Part shown: positions 21,154 through 34,786 of the stretch, piece by piece | Position numbering within the stretch: position 1 is the stretch's first letter | Layout of the letters: each line of letters starts with the position of its first letter | Assembly (NCBI RefSeq): GCF_014633365.1 | Contig: NC_068352.1 | Coordinates: 30,723,310 to 30,787,309, forward strand | Origin: Diospyros lotus | Lineage: Eukaryota; Streptophyta; Magnoliopsida; Ericales; Ebenaceae | Reading direction: 5' to 3' | Length of the DNA stretch: 64,000 nt | Program-made: the position numbers and the translations under genes | Notes under the pieces: generated by a model | What the model was told of the DNA's origin: nothing | The model's database searches: none | Seen by the model: only the letters and a program-made list of their open reading frames with translations

Positions 21154-24100
21154 TGTCACGACCCAAAATCTGATATGTCATGACCGGCACTAATCCCTAG
21201 GCCCAATGGTCCCACAATGGACTAGTAAGCCTCTTCTCTAGCTTGTTTTGAATAAAACGATACTACTGACAAGATATAGAACATGAATAATATACCAATT
21301 CACCTTCTAACATAATATCTCAATATTCCATATATAGCAGTTGTACAGAATAAGAATATCTATCACACTGCTGTCATAAATACATATCCGATCCCGTATC
21401 TCGGGCCATTGGCACAATTATGTGCCAACAAAATAAAAGACAAAACATCAGACTCTACAATACGTGTATGTCTCCACAGAGCATCCTATATCACACCAGG
21501 GTTCAAAAGAGGGTCTGATATCATACCAGAAAATCTGCTGGACCAATAATCAAAAGAAGAATTGCCTGAAAATATTTTTAATAAAACGAGGTGAGTCTTA
21601 TGGACTTGCGAGTATAAGGTATGTCATGCCCACTAGGAGAGTATACAATAAAATGCTAGGATGATCATCATGAGTACAATAACATAATAACTGTATAAAC
21701 AGCGAAAATATGAACCATAAGTTTAAATAATTTGAGATTTCAAGGAAAAACATAGTGTAGGAAAAATAGGTGCCTAAAGACAACCCCCATAAGTTATTCC
21801 CTAACCACCTAAGTCTCATATACTTTTGTATGAGATGCATTAACTGATTCTGAGGACACACTAGTAGAAACTGGCCTAACGCCTATATACACATGCACAC
21901 AAGTATATATATCGGCACATACATCATTATCACACAATATCATCATAAGGGCCCACGTGATAGTAGTGCTGAAACATACTATCCGTGTCTCTCATGGCCT
22001 TGGCATGCCAAGCCTCACAGTACCATGATCTTTTCCTGCTGTGAGTCACTAGGGAATCTACTAGATAGTCCTCTAATAGTAATGCAAATGATACCCTAAT
22101 TTATGCACAAGTCATAACCATTTATCAATTTAAGTGATGCCTAAAATACACCATATCATCATATATTTCACATGCTCAAGATAAGAATTCAGTTAAGGTA
22201 TCTTTCTGTTTATGTCTCTCCTAGTAGGATGAAAATATTTCATGCAATTTAGGAACATTTAAAAGAGAATATTTTCTATGATTCGCATATAGAAATCATT
22301 TACAAGTTATGCATAGAACAATTTATATACGTGCATAAAAATATGGTAAACATAACATATCCTGTCTACTCGCCTGAGAAATGATGACTCAAGTCCGATT
22401 CTGGGGAGAAGATCGAACAAAATCCTGAGAATCCGAGCCTATAATAAATAGAATGGGGTGGTCACATTTAAGTAACAAGAGTATGACGAAATGAAATTAC
22501 CGAAAACCCTAACCATTACCTAACACCCTGAATTGATTATTTTATACCTTGGCCCGCGCAATATTCAAATCCGGTGTCATGGAATTTATCGAGCTAAGTC
22601 ATCGACTACATCATCATGTCTCGCCTTGCTTGCTACGCGTAAGTGTATAGTGGAACTACACACCCATTTACAGGCTGCAATAACATAATATATATATATA
22701 TATATTTCTATATTTACCCATAAACCAGTTTTCTTTTGATATAGATAATATATTTTTTATCTAAATTCCTCTTTTATCAAAAATACATATATATTTATAT
22801 TTATAACTAAATTGATAAATTTTCTTAAAAACTTAATAATTAATTAATAATTTAATAAATTGTTTAAAAGGATTAAATTACAATATTCTAGCCTCAGAAT
22901 AAAAGGAATCCATCAGAAATCAGGATTCGAAATAAACCCACGTCATCATCATAGGCTAGCCTAGAACGCACTCGGGGTCAGTCTTACTCGGCCTCAAGTC
23001 ATCTAATAGGGCTTCGTCCTTAGGACTCCGATCAACAAAATGACTCGCCAATCATATCGCCAATTCTAGGAGACCTAAAGAGAACCCAAATTAGACCAAT
23101 CTCGATATCCTGAGTAAGATCAACCTAACCAAGTCATCCTAGATTCACGGACAAACGACAAGGGAGAACAAGTCGAGTGGGCCAGCCCAAGGGTTGCCAC
23201 AACTGGGTTAGTAATGCCCAACACATTGGGCCATCCTAAAACCCAATCGGGCCCTTCCATCCTAGGCCAAAACCTAACCCGACATGCCCAACCCCAAAAG
23301 CCCTCATTTCCTTTTTCCTTATATTTTATTTATTTTTATTTTTATTTCCTTTTATTCTTTTTCTTTTCTTTCTTTCTTTTTCCTTCCCAGCAAACTGTCG
23401 CCGCCGGCGACCACCGCCGGCCGGCCAAAAACGGCCGATCAATATACCGATACGAAGCCCTCACCACAAATAACAACATATCTTAAAATGAAACCCATCG
23501 GACGGTCAGATTTTAATAGATCTGAGAATTAATTTTTGGCCAAAAATAGGGGCAAAATCTGGCCGTTGCAGTTCGCCGGCAAATTTTTCAACGATCGGAG
23601 ACTACCCCGAGGTGCGCAACACCAAGAAGAGCAACATACCCAAAAATGACAAAGATCGGATGGCTAGATCTTTGTAGATCTAGAGTCAAACTCTCGGCCA
23701 AAATGGGACAAAACACTGCCAACGTCGCCGACGATTTCCAGCTATCCAAGATCGCGACCCAACACCCTCAAGCAAACCGACCAACATATCAAAAAACCAA
23801 AGAAATCCAACGGTCAGATCGTCGTAAATCTAACCTCAAAACATCCGGCCAAAAGCCCCATCGCGCCTCAACCCATATTTCACGAAAACAACAAGAAAAA
23901 TCGAAAAGATGAAGCCAAAATACTTACCTCTTTGTAGATCGGGGGTGCTTTAACGATAAAAATGAAGTCGGATCAAAGATCAAACGGTCGGATCGCTTGG
24001 AATCGAAGAAAATTCGAGAGGGAGCAAGAGAGAAAATAAAAGAGAGAGAGAGAGAGAGAGAAAGTTGATTCTGTTTGGGGGGGGCTGCCGAGCGCCTCCC

Positions 24101-24198
24101 CCTTTTCTTTTTATATTTTTCATTTTTTTATTTAATTAATTATTATATATAATTTAATTAAATTAATTAATTTAGTTTTTTTTTTTTAGATCTTTACA
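21154..24198 (-). repeat. 3' LTR of family-B element
   Basis: Plus-strand view TGTCACGACCC ... GATCTTTACA (3045 bp), followed by a PPT, so LTR ends are TG...CA. Inside on the minus strand: a GA-repeat (24042-24060 on plus), then donor-like GAG/GTAAGT (border 23928/23927), then a long AT-rich tail. Small open frames at 23214-23912 belong to this LTR and look incidental. A GC-rich patch at 23395-23440 (CCGCCGGCG) is notable. Confidence 0.85.
23918..23932 (-). promoter_or_regulatory. Splice-donor-like site in family-B LTR
   Basis: Minus strand AGAGGTAAGTATT, first intron base at 23927. It sits shortly after the GA repeat, the same arrangement as in the nested element (GA-rich leader then GAGGTAAGT). 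Confidence 0.4.
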
Positions 24199-24232
24199 TT
24201 CTCCCCCCTTATAAAAATTCGTCCTCGAATTT
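24199..24232 (-). other. PPT and adjacent hairpin, family B
   Basis: Minus strand AAGGGGGGAGAA (24199-24210) abuts the LTR. Between the pol stop codon and the PPT lies a perfect 7-bp hairpin, AAATTCG/CGAATTT (24215-24221 with 24226-24232), loop TCCT on plus, i.e. AGGA in the RNA. Confidence 0.85.
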
Positions 24233-27200
24233 CACGGAAACAAATAAGTATATTTCTCTTTCATAGCATCTTCCATCTCCCAAGTGGCCTCACCCTCACT
24301 ATGGTGGCTCCACTGAACTTTAACGGAAGCTATTTCTTTAGATCTAAGCTTTCTGACCTGCCTATCTAAGATCTTAACAGGTTGCTCTTCATATTGCAAG
24401 CTTGGTTGGATCATAGTGGGTGCTGTCGGGGGCAAAACATGAGAGGGGCCTCCAATAACCCCGCGTAGCATCGACACATGAAATACGGGGTGCACTCCAA
24501 CCATCGACGGTGGTAGTGCTAACTCATAAGCTACCTTCCCAATTCGCCTAAGGACTCGAAAAGGTCCAACATACCGGGGACTGAGCTTACCTCTCCTCCC
24601 AAACCTCACTACCCCTTTCATAGGCGATACTCTAAGGTACACCAAATCATCAACTGCAAACTCTAAGGGTCGATGCCTACAATCTGCATACGACTTCTGA
24701 CGACTCTGAGCTGTCAAAAGCCTATCACGAACTACCTAGACGATCTCCATGCTTTGGCCAACTAGATCTGGGCCAATAAGTCGTCTCTCACCAACCTCAA
24801 ACCAACCTAAGGGTGACCTACATCGTCGACCATATAGCGCCTCATAAGGTGCCATTTGAATGCTGGATTGATAGCTATTGTTATATGCAAATTCGACATA
24901 CGGCAAATTCTTCTCCCAACTACCCTTGAAATCAAGGGCACACGCTCTAAGCATGTCCTCAAGTATCTGGATAGTCCTCTCCGACTAGCCATCCGTCTGG
25001 GGGTGAAACGTAGTACTCAATGCTAACTACGTACTCAAAGCCTCATGAAACGAGCCCCAATACCGAGAGGTAAATATGGACCCTCGATCAGAAATAATAG
25101 AAATGGGTACTCCGTGATACCGTACAATCTCATGAATGAACTTCTGAGCTAACTGAGAGGCAGTAAATGACGTACGTACAGCAATAAAACGAGCTGTCTT
25201 CGTTAGGCGATCTACTACTACCCATACTGAATCATGTCCCGCAGGGGACCTCGGCAATCTTGTAACCATATCCATGGTAATATGCTCTCATTTCCATTCT
25301 GGAATTGGGATGCTCTCCAACAAACCTCCTGGCCTCTTATGCTCCGCCTTCACCTGTTGACAGACTTGGCAAGTTAGACACGTACGAGCGACATCTTACT
25401 TAAGGCGTGACCACCAAAACAATTGCTTTAGGTCCTGGTACATCTTGGTAGTCCCTGGGTGAATGGCAAATCGAGAGTGATGAGCCTCCGCAAGGATCCT
25501 ACTCCTCAACTCGTCCACCTCGGGGACACAAAGCGAAGCCCTGAATCTCAACACTCCAGAAAGGTCAACAGAAAAATCCAACGCCTTACCTTCTCTGACA
25601 TCTTTAATGATCTTGGCTAGACTAGGGTCTCTAACTTGAGCCACCTTAATCTCCTCCATCAAAACAGACCTAAGCTCGATGTGCGCCAAAAATCCTCAAG
25701 ATTCAGATATCTCTAAACGTGCACCACTCCGCTCTAAACTATGTAACTGCTCCACTAACGGTCTCCTCCAACTAGAAATATGAGCAAGGCTACCCATAGA
25801 CTTCCTACTCAAGGCATCTGCTACTACGTTAGCCTTTCCTGGGTGGTACAAAATATGGACATCATAGTCCTTAAGGAGTTCCATCCACCTACGCTGTCTC
25901 AAATTCAGGTCCCTTTGGTCCAAAATGTACTTAAGACCCTTATGATCTGTGAACACCTCGCAGGTCTTGCCATACAAGTAATGTCGTCATATCTTGAGAG
26001 CAAATACTACGGCAGCCATCTCGAGGTCATGAGTAGGATAGTTCTGCTCATGCTTCTTCAACTGCCTAGAAGCATATGCAATAACTCTCCCCTACTGTAT
26101 CAACACACATCCTAATCCAACCCTCGATGCATCACAGTACATGGCGTAACCCCCACTCCCTAATGGTAGGGTCAACACTGGCGCTGTAGTCAAACGCCGC
26201 TTCAATTCACTGAAGCTTTGCTCACATGCATCTGACCACTCAAACTTTACATTCTTTTGGGTGAGACGCGTCATCGGCGCTGCAATTTTAGAAAAATCCT
26301 TCACAAAGCGATGGGAGTATCCTACTAGACCTAGGAAACTATGTATCTCGGTGACTGTAGTGGGTCTAGGCCACTGAGCCACGGCCTCTATCTTCGTTTG
26401 GTCCACCTGGATCCCTTGACTAGACATAACATGCCCCAAAAAGCCAACACTCTCTAGCCAAAACTCACACTTTGAAAACTTGGCGTACAACTCATTCTCA
26501 CGAAGGGCTTGCAAAACCGTCCTAAGATGGTGCTCATGCTCAACATCACTCCTCGAGTACACCAATATGTTGTCTATGAACACGATGACGAATTGATCCA
26601 AGAAAGGTCGAAATACTCTATTCATCAAGTCCATGAATGCTGCCGGGGCATTCGTCAACCCGAACGACATCACCAAAAACTCGTAATGCCCACACCGAGT
26701 GCGAAAGGCAGTCTTGGAAATATCCTGATTCATGATCCTCAATTGATGGTATCCTAATCTCAAATCAATCTTAGAAAATTGCCTTGCGCCTTGCAACTGA
26801 TCAAATAGGTCATCAATGCGTGGCAACGGATATTGGTTACGAATAGTAACTTTGTTTAATTGACGATAGTCGATGCAAAGTCTCAAACTCCCATCCTTCT
26901 TCTTCACAAATAGCATCGGCGCACCCCATGGCGACGTGCTAGGCCTAATAAAGCCCTTATCTAAGAGTTCTTGTAATTGATCCTTCAACTCCTTCAATTC
27001 CGCTGGGGCCATCCTATACGGGGGTATCGAAATAGGTCGAGCCTCCGGTACTAGATCCATACAAAACTCAATCTCTCGATCGGGTGGTAATCCCGGAAGC
27101 TCCTCGGGAAAAACATCTAGGAACTCACATACTACCGGAACCCCATTGACCTCCCCAACTGATTGCTCACACTCTCTCACAACTACCAAGAACCCCTCAC

Positions 27201-27402
27201 AACCTTTGCCCAACATACGTTGCGCCTTTATAGCTGATATCAACATGCTAGCCCCTCGAGTCCTATCCCACTGGATATAAAACAAATCCTCACCGGGAAG
27301 ATAAAAATAAACGCGTTTCTAACGACAGTCTAGGCTAGCGTGGCACGAAACTAACCAATCCATACCTAAAATGGCGTCAAACTCCATAGGACCGAGTAGA
27401 AT
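24232..27402 (-). pseudogene. pol: Family-B pol: protease end, RT, RNase H, integrase, chromodomain
   Basis: One reading frame runs about 3.1 kb without a detectable frameshift but with about eight nonsense codons (for example 26092-26094, 25696-25698, 25396-25398, 25027-25029, 24736-24738). Order: protease C-end (EFDAILGMDWL), RT ([61 protein letters not shown]), RNase H ([34 protein letters not shown]), integrase HHCC then core ([31 protein letters not shown]), and chromodomain (VKVQWSHHSEGEATWEMED). The RT catalytic FIDD is FIDN, one lethal substitution beyond the stops. Several stops sit at expected Trp or Gln codons, one transition away. Close relative of the nested element by domain order and motif wording. 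Confidence 0.95.
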
Positions 27403-29756
27403 AAAATGGCGTCAAAATAGATATTTTTTTAATAATTTATAAACATTAAATATTTTTAATTTACTGAATAATCAAATTTATTGAATAAAATATCATTAAA
27501 AATTTATTTTTAAAATTTCAAAGAGAACGCATTTTTTAATTTTCTGTTTTGAGAAATAGTTTTTCAAAATGACAAAGAGAACGCGTTTTTAATTTTCTAA
27601 AAATAGACTATCAAAATAGAGAATTGAAAATTAAGAAGTAAAGAGAACGCAACTTTAATTTTTAATTTGATATTATTGTTTGTACCATGAGACCCAGAGG
27701 CAAGAGTCTCTAAGGTCATGACAAATGCTTTAACCATGCTAAATCTAGACCATGACATGTACATTAATAATTTCCCATGTCATTCTTTATATCATGTGTT
27801 TCGTGGTGGGTGTTAAGAATGAGAGGGATTATGGATTTGTTGAATCTCCTCCATTATATAAGGGATTGAAAGATATAACACACTTAGAAATTAATTTGTA
27901 GTTTTTCATAAGGTGTTTAATTTTTTTTTAAAATTTTAGGATATATACACAAATTTTATTAATATTTATTATAATATTAATATTTTACTTTTGTGTTTAA
28001 TTTTGATAATGAAAAACAAAATTGATTTATCTCCTAAGTTATTTGTCAAGAATATGGTTTTTAAACAAAAATCAATTTCAAATGAGTTATTAAATCAAAA
28101 TGAATTATGATTTTCTATTTAAACATTATTTATGGAGATTAACAAAAATAAGTATATTTAGATAATGGAAGATCATTTATTGTTGAAATTTTGATGAGGG
28201 AGAGATATATTTTGATGATGAAGTTATTTTATTAACTTGGTGTTTTAAATTAATTTTATGTGATAAATTAAGTATAATAATAATTTTATCGTTTTAATGT
28301 CAAAAAATCTTGTTATAAATTTTTTGATGACATTTGATTTATTATATTTTTATTTGATCAAAAATGTTAAATGAAAATAAATTTTATAATCCAATTTAAT
28401 GCCAAAAAAAATTCTTGGGAAAAATTTTCTATGGCATTTTGATTGTCATATTCTTATTTGATTAAAAATGCTATATAAAAATTATTTTCTAAAAAGCTTA
28501 AAAATAAATTAAATAAATAATCAAATGCAAAAATATTTTGAATGGCAGCCCAAAATTCGATCCCGTTATGGGAGCTATAAGCATGTGCATGAACCACTCA
28601 AGCTATAAGTTTATTTGTTATATATAAGTGCGCAAATTGATATATCTAAAGAAACTTATGTATATTATATTTTGAAATGAAAAATGAATCAAGCAGCGCT
28701 GGTGAGGCTCGAACCTGGGCTCGGAAGGACACACCTCCCAAGTGCTCCCATACTTCTTTGTGAGGCTAGTTTTTAAATTCTAACAGTTAGTTTTTAGTTG
28801 AAACTTGTAGGATACCTATAAATATAAGACAAGAAAGATCTTGAATAAGCTAATGGATGGAAATGAAGTGAAATAAGGTTGCAAAATTTATTCATCTTCT
28901 CTAATTATATTTATGCTTTAATATTTTTCTCTCAAAAGTTTTGATTATCATTTGTATTATCTGGTTCAACTTTTGTACTTTATTTTTTAGAGATCTTTAT
29001 AATTAAGAAATTCATCTTTTAGATTCTCTCTCATTATTCACTTCTTGTATTTCCTAACTTATGTAGAAGGTTATAATTCTTAGTTTTGGATTAGACGACA
29101 TACTTGGTTTAAGTAGGGGGTTTTAATAGATTGAGTTCAAAATCATTAATGATGAGCTAAGATAATAGATTATGTTTGATTTAAACTGAACCACTATAAA
29201 TCCTTATGTTAATCTCTTATTTATATTTTTTGTTTCATTTATTATTTCAAGTATTTTAATAATCTTCACTTGTATCATGTTCTTATTTGTTTTGAAAAAA
29301 AATTAAGTTTTTAAATTAATTTTTAAATAATTCAATTCACTCTCCTTGGTGGCATAGTATTTCAAACATATCAAATATTACTTCTCATTAAGTTTAAGGA
29401 GACTAATATAAAATCTAAATCATCTTCACGGAAAAAAAAACCAATAAAAAAGAGTCAAAATGCTCTGGAAAGATTAAAAAAGAGGTCAATTCCTCCAGCC
29501 TCTATAGATTAAATGATTTATTTAATTTATTTTAATTTTAAAAAGAAAAATAATGATTTATTTAAAAAAAATATTAAATGCATGATTGTTAAGAGGAGTA
29601 GAGTCATGAAGAGAAGCTTTATGATGAATATGAGTTTTAACTTGCACCAATATCACCACCAGTTTTGTTAAAGAAATAAGCGAAGTCTATGAACTAATTA
29701 AATCAAAGTTAAGTATTGTTATAAATGTGAGTTAAAAAGAACTAATAATACAATCA
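27403..29756. other. AT-rich intergenic DNA
   Basis: No coding frame recognised. AAAGAGAACGC occurs three times at 27520-27650 with oppositely ordered flanks, possibly an eroded MITE. An imperfect duplicated segment (ATTTGAT-AAAAATG and TTGGGAAAAATTTT) spans 28300-28480. A SINE-like tract lies at 28552-28605. Confidence 0.5.
28552..28605 (-). repeat. tRNA-derived SINE-like remnant
   Basis: On the minus strand TAGCTTGAGTGG (28605-28594) matches a pol III A box, and GGGATCGAATTTT (28564-28552) resembles a B box at tRNA-like spacing. No cloverleaf could be drawn, so it is not a tRNA gene. A second B-box-like AGGTTCGAGCCTC lies at 28716-28704 without a convincing A box. Confidence 0.4.
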
Positions 29757-31788
29757 TCTTTATGTATATAAAAGTAGGATAGTTTGAAAAAAAAAATTTC
29801 TCCCAGAACTTGCATTAATAATTTGAATTTAGTACTTATTGCATTAATAATTTAAATTTTCCAATTGCTTTGAAATAGTGAGTACTAATTACTGTAAAAA
29901 TAATAATAAATTTTAAATACATGAGTTTTTCAATTCTAATCACGGATTTTCCAATACATTATTCTATAAATATTAAATATTTAATTAATCTATCAATCAA
30001 TTAAAAATAAATACTACTTATGAGAAATATGAATAGACACTTAAAGCATTAATTAAGTCACATAAAATTATCCATTAAATAAAATCTTATATTTATAAAA
30101 TATAATCTTTATATCTTTATATATATAAAAGTAGGGTAGTTTGGCAAAGAGTTTTTCCCCCCAAAATTTGCATTAATTATTAAAAGTATTAATTACTATA
30201 AAATTAATAATAAGTTTTTCAATACATAAGTTTTTCAATACTAATTATGCGTTTTTCAATGCATTTTTTTGTGTATATTAAATATTTAGTTAATATACAC
30301 ATTATAAAGTAAGATAGTCTGCAAAAGAATTTTTTCCTCCAAAACTTACATTAATAATAATTAAATTATCTTTATCTTTATATTATTATTATTGTTATTA
30401 TTATTATTATTATAAAAGTAGGATAATCTGTAAAAAAAAAAAAAATTCCCCAAAACTTGCATTAATAATAATTAAATTATTATTACTAAAAGTAGTAGTA
30501 ATTAATAATTACTATAAAATTAATAATAAAATTTTCAATATATGAATTTTTCAATGCTAATCATCGATTTTCCAATACATTATTATGTGTATATTAAATA
30601 TTTAGTTAGAAAACACTTTGTTGTGGGCACAAATATACATATGCATGTAGGTAATTTTTAATCTACAGGAATTGATACACACCAAGAAATTACACAAGAT
30701 ATAGCCAGAAGATCACTTTTATGTTGATTTTTCATAGTTTTTCTTGCTTACTTGCTGAAAAATTATTAAAAGCCATTTATAATACGTATGTTATTTATCC
30801 ACCCGTTTAAATATTTTGTTAGTTAACTTCTAAGATGGATTTTTCAATGCATTATTATGTGTATATAAATATTTAGTTATTAAATAGTTTGCCAAGCATT
30901 TTTTTCCTCCAGTAGTGTGCTAAAGTATTTTTTACCTCTAAAACTTAGATTAAATTAAAGATAGAAATAATTAATAATTAAAGTAAAAAATTAAGCATTG
31001 GTTTCCAATACTATTTATAATATTTATTTATAACTTAATTTTAAACTAAGTCATAGAAAATTGTTTATTTGCATAAAATAAAAAATAATTTGTATTTAGT
31101 ACTTATTATTCCAGAGCAATTGGAGATCTCCTATAAAGTATTTTGGAATTTTCCATTATCAATTAAATAAATATTATTAATAAAAAATTTAAATATACAA
31201 TTTAAATTACTAATTATGTTATGTATAGATATATAATTTCTCAATGAATTAAAAATAAATAAATATATTTTTTATAAATATTATTAATAAAAAATATTTA
31301 TAATATTATTTTTTATTAATTCCTCAATTTTTAAAAAATAAATATAAATATATGGGTTTTTCAATATTAATTAAAATTTAACATAATACATTTGCAAGAC
31401 TATGGAAGAAATTAATACATAATGAAATAAAAATAAGTCAAAATTCATATTTTCAAAGTTTTGTTATCACTACAAAAATTAAATTTCAAGTAAATTTTTA
31501 ATTAGCATTGAAAAATCCATACTTTTTCACATTTAGGAGTTTTAATTTATATTTATATTTATAATTTATAAATAAGTATATAATATAATAAATAATTTTA
31601 CTTTAATAATTAATCAATTGCTACCTTTAATTTAATGCAAGACTAATGCATGAATTTTTCAATACTAATTAAGATTTAAGATATTGTATTTTTAAGACTA
31701 ATATATAAATTTTTTAATATTAATTAAAATTTAATTTTTAAATTTATTGTGATTACTATTCTCGTGCATCGCACGGGTGAACACTAGT
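29757..31788 (+). mobile_element. Non-autonomous Helitron-like insertion(s)
   Basis: A 3' terminus is clear: CTCGTGCATCGCACGGG (31761-31777; 7-bp stem with one T-G pair, 3-base loop), then TGAACA and CTAG followed by T at 31788, as Helitrons require. 5' ends of the form A/TCTTTATATATATAAAAGTAGG lie at 29757, 30114 and 30375. Which of these pairs with the 3' end is undecided. No Rep/helicase coding is present. Confidence 0.75.
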
Positions 31789-31807
31789 AATATATAATAT
31801 TTTTATA

Positions 31808-32740
31808 TCTTTATATATATAAAAGTAGGATAGTCTGAAAAAAAAAATTTCCCTCCAAAACTTGCATTAATAATTTGTATTTAGTAATTTACATTAATAA
31901 TTTAAATTTTCCTATTGCTTTGAAATAATAATTACTATTATTGTAAAATTAATAATAGTTTTTAAATACATGAGTTTTTCAATATTAATCATGGGTCTTC
32001 CAATACATTATTATGTGAATATTAAATATTTAATTAATATGTCAATCACTAAAACATAAATAATATTTATGAGAAATACGAATAGACACTTAAAGTATTA
32101 ATTAAGTCACAGAAAATTGTCGATTAAATAAAATTTTATCCTTATATAATATAATCTATATATATATAAAAGTAGGATAGTTTGAAAAAAAAAAATTTTC
32201 CCCAAAAATTGTATTAATAATTTGCATTTAGTACTTATTACATTAATAATTTGCATTAATAATTTAAAATTTTCAATTACTTTCAAATGATAAGTCCTAA
32301 TTACTGTAAAATTAATAATAAATTTTAAATACATGAGTTTTTCAAATCTAATATATTAAATATTTAATTAATCCGTCAATCAATCCAAAATAAATACTAT
32401 TTATGAAGAATATGAATAGACACTTAAAATATTAATTAAGTCACAGAAAATTATCTATTAAATAAAATCTTATCTTTATATAATATATAATATATTATAT
32501 TAAAGTAGAATAGTTTACAAATTTTTTTTCCCTCCAAAAATCTACCAAGCTATTTTTGCCTCTAAAATTTGTATTAAATTTGCATGAATTTTTTGAAAAA
32601 TATTAATAGACAACTTGAACTATTAATTAAGTCATAAAAAATTATACATTTATTTAAAATCTTATCTTTATATCTTTATTCTATATATATATAATATTAA
32701 AATAGGATAGTCAAGCAAAGTATTTTGTTAAGTGTCAATC
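31808..32740 (+). repeat. Further Helitron 5'-end modules in tandem
   Basis: Modules starting A/TC at 31808, 32155, 32473 and 32673 repeat the same order: (TA)n, AAAAGTAGGATAGT, an A/T/C run, CTTGCATTAATAATTTG, TTTTTCAA, AATAGACACTTAAA, and TTAAGTCACAGAAAATT. Unit lengths 347, 318 and 200 bases; later units are shortened. No further 3' hairpin terminus follows them. Confidence 0.75.
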
Positions 32741-33174
32741 ATTGGTGGTGAATACTGAATTTCAGTATTCAAATTCAGAGATGTTTTGGCAGTATATTGA
32801 GATTTGGTACTTTTTGTTTTTTTGTGTGTAGTTTAGTACAAAATTCAATTTTTTTTTTTTTTTTGTGTATTCATATTATCCTCCAAAATCACTTAACTTT
32901 AACTTCACAACTGAGTACTAGTTGTTAAAGTATTTGCAAACATTACACTAATCTTAATGGAATAGATTATTGGGAACCAATGTAATAACATTACTTTGGG
33001 ATTATTGTTATTGCATGGTCTCTTGCTGCTCGTGCTCTCGATTTCAACAGAGAAAATAAATCACAGTTAAAATATTTACTTCACTGTCCAAGATAAAAAA
33101 AATAAATTCATGATCTACTGTGAATCCCAAATTATTTTGACTCTAATTTGGGAGAGTGTGAAAATGGTAAGACG
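32741..33174. other. Left flank of the young family-A element
   Basis: Non-repetitive-looking sequence continuous with 44090 onward once the element and one ATGGC are removed. No gene could be identified in it. Confidence 0.5.
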
Positions 33175-34786
33175 ATGGCTGTAAGGCCCGCTTCCGAATA
33201 CTCGAAAGAAGGTCCTTACATGGATAATATAGAACAAAACTAAACTCAACTCATTTCATTTCTAGCAGCGGAAATTTAATAAGATTTAATTACATTCCCA
33301 ATATCTCATAACTCTAGGCTCGATGGCCATACAAAATAATATGAGGCTCAAATGCCATAACATTATAAATTTTCACTATTACAAAGCTCACCAAATCACT
33401 AACTAGGATCTTTAAAGCTAGGACGCGTCTCCGTACACCACTATCCCTGGGTTGCAGTCCTATTGGACTCGCCCCCAATAACCGTCTTTCCTTTACCTGG
33501 AATGGCAAAGAAGATCAAGTGAGCCACAAGGCTCAGCAAGTTCGAGAAACAAGGAACAATATATATATGATTCAAGAACACGATGACACCAAGAAGAGTA
33601 ATCAAGAACTCCACAATATATACAAGATTCATAATTCATGAATTATCAATTCAACTCAATATATCATCTCACCATGTATCCCTATGCAAATGTGCATAAA
33701 ATTTCAATGTCATTATAAATTCTCACAGGCTCGCAAGCCATCAATCAATACATGCAAGAGTGCATCATTTCATTATCAATATCAATTTCCCCGGCTCTCA
33801 AGCCATAAATCAATGCATGCAAAAGTGCATAAGTTTCATAGAACCTCACAAATAAATATGGAGCCAACCTGCCGGGCTATGGCCACCTCGTCCCGTGCCA
33901 AGTGCTCTAGGGTACCCTTTCTCCCTCCGCGCAAAATAATAGGTGCGCAAAACATATATATATGAAACCTGTACATGTATGCATCATGTATGCATTTGCC
34001 AACCACATGTATTTAAATTCCTGATTCTGCAATATTCATGCTGTTAACATCACTTACCCATACCGAGTATTTCCCCCATCATCAGATAAATTCAACATAT
34101 CTTACTTCATAATGTTTACCACATTCAAGATGTAATTTATGACACAAAAATGCTTAATGTAATTTACAACACAAGAATACTTCTTTGAGAGATGCTATTT
34201 AATATTAAGTCTCGATTCGCCAGTTGAGGAGTATTATAAATTTAATAACTATTATTCCCATCATATGATTGTTGTGATTTCATTTAACCAGTGATAGTAT
34301 GCATTTACTTGCATTCATGCTCATAGCTCAAATTCATTATTCGACCCCATGCAATCAAATGACCACACCACGTGAAATTGCTGACCAAACATAATCCTGA
34401 AATTTTCCTAAGGTAATGGACCGAATAGAACGTTTTTTGAAAATGTCTTCAACTTGAAAAACTAACTCCCGGTAATTTGATTACTAGCATTTATTGTTGT
34501 AAAAATGATTTTTAATGAATTTTTCAAGAAACGGAAACTATGTATTTCGATGGTGGTAAAATTGCAAATTCATGGATTTGTACTAAAACCAAAATTCTAA
34601 CTTTTTATTTTTATGGATTTTGATTTTTTGATATTTTTATTGAATCCAAATGGGGGGTACTTTCTTATTTACATTTATGTATTAAAGTAAAGGAAAGTAA
34701 AATATAAATTAGGGAAAATGCAAACATTTACTTAAGTTAAGGAAAGGTAAATAAACAGGGTGAGAGCTGATAGCTCTCATTCAAAG

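Larger units (their letters stand above)
21154..27402 (-). mobile_element. 5'-truncated Ty3/gypsy chromovirus (family B)
   Basis: A minus-strand element consisting of the 3' LTR, PPT and pol back to the end of protease. Gag, PBS and 5' LTR are absent. The break at about 27402-27416 carries a short repeat (AAAATGGCGTCAAA at 27368 and 27402), suggesting an end-joining event at microhomology. No TSD can be tested. Confidence 0.88.

Noticed and set aside
28690..28770. Possible tRNA gene (GGTTCGAGCC-like arm)
   Set aside because: No acceptor stem, D arm or anticodon arm could be drawn; at most a SINE fragment.
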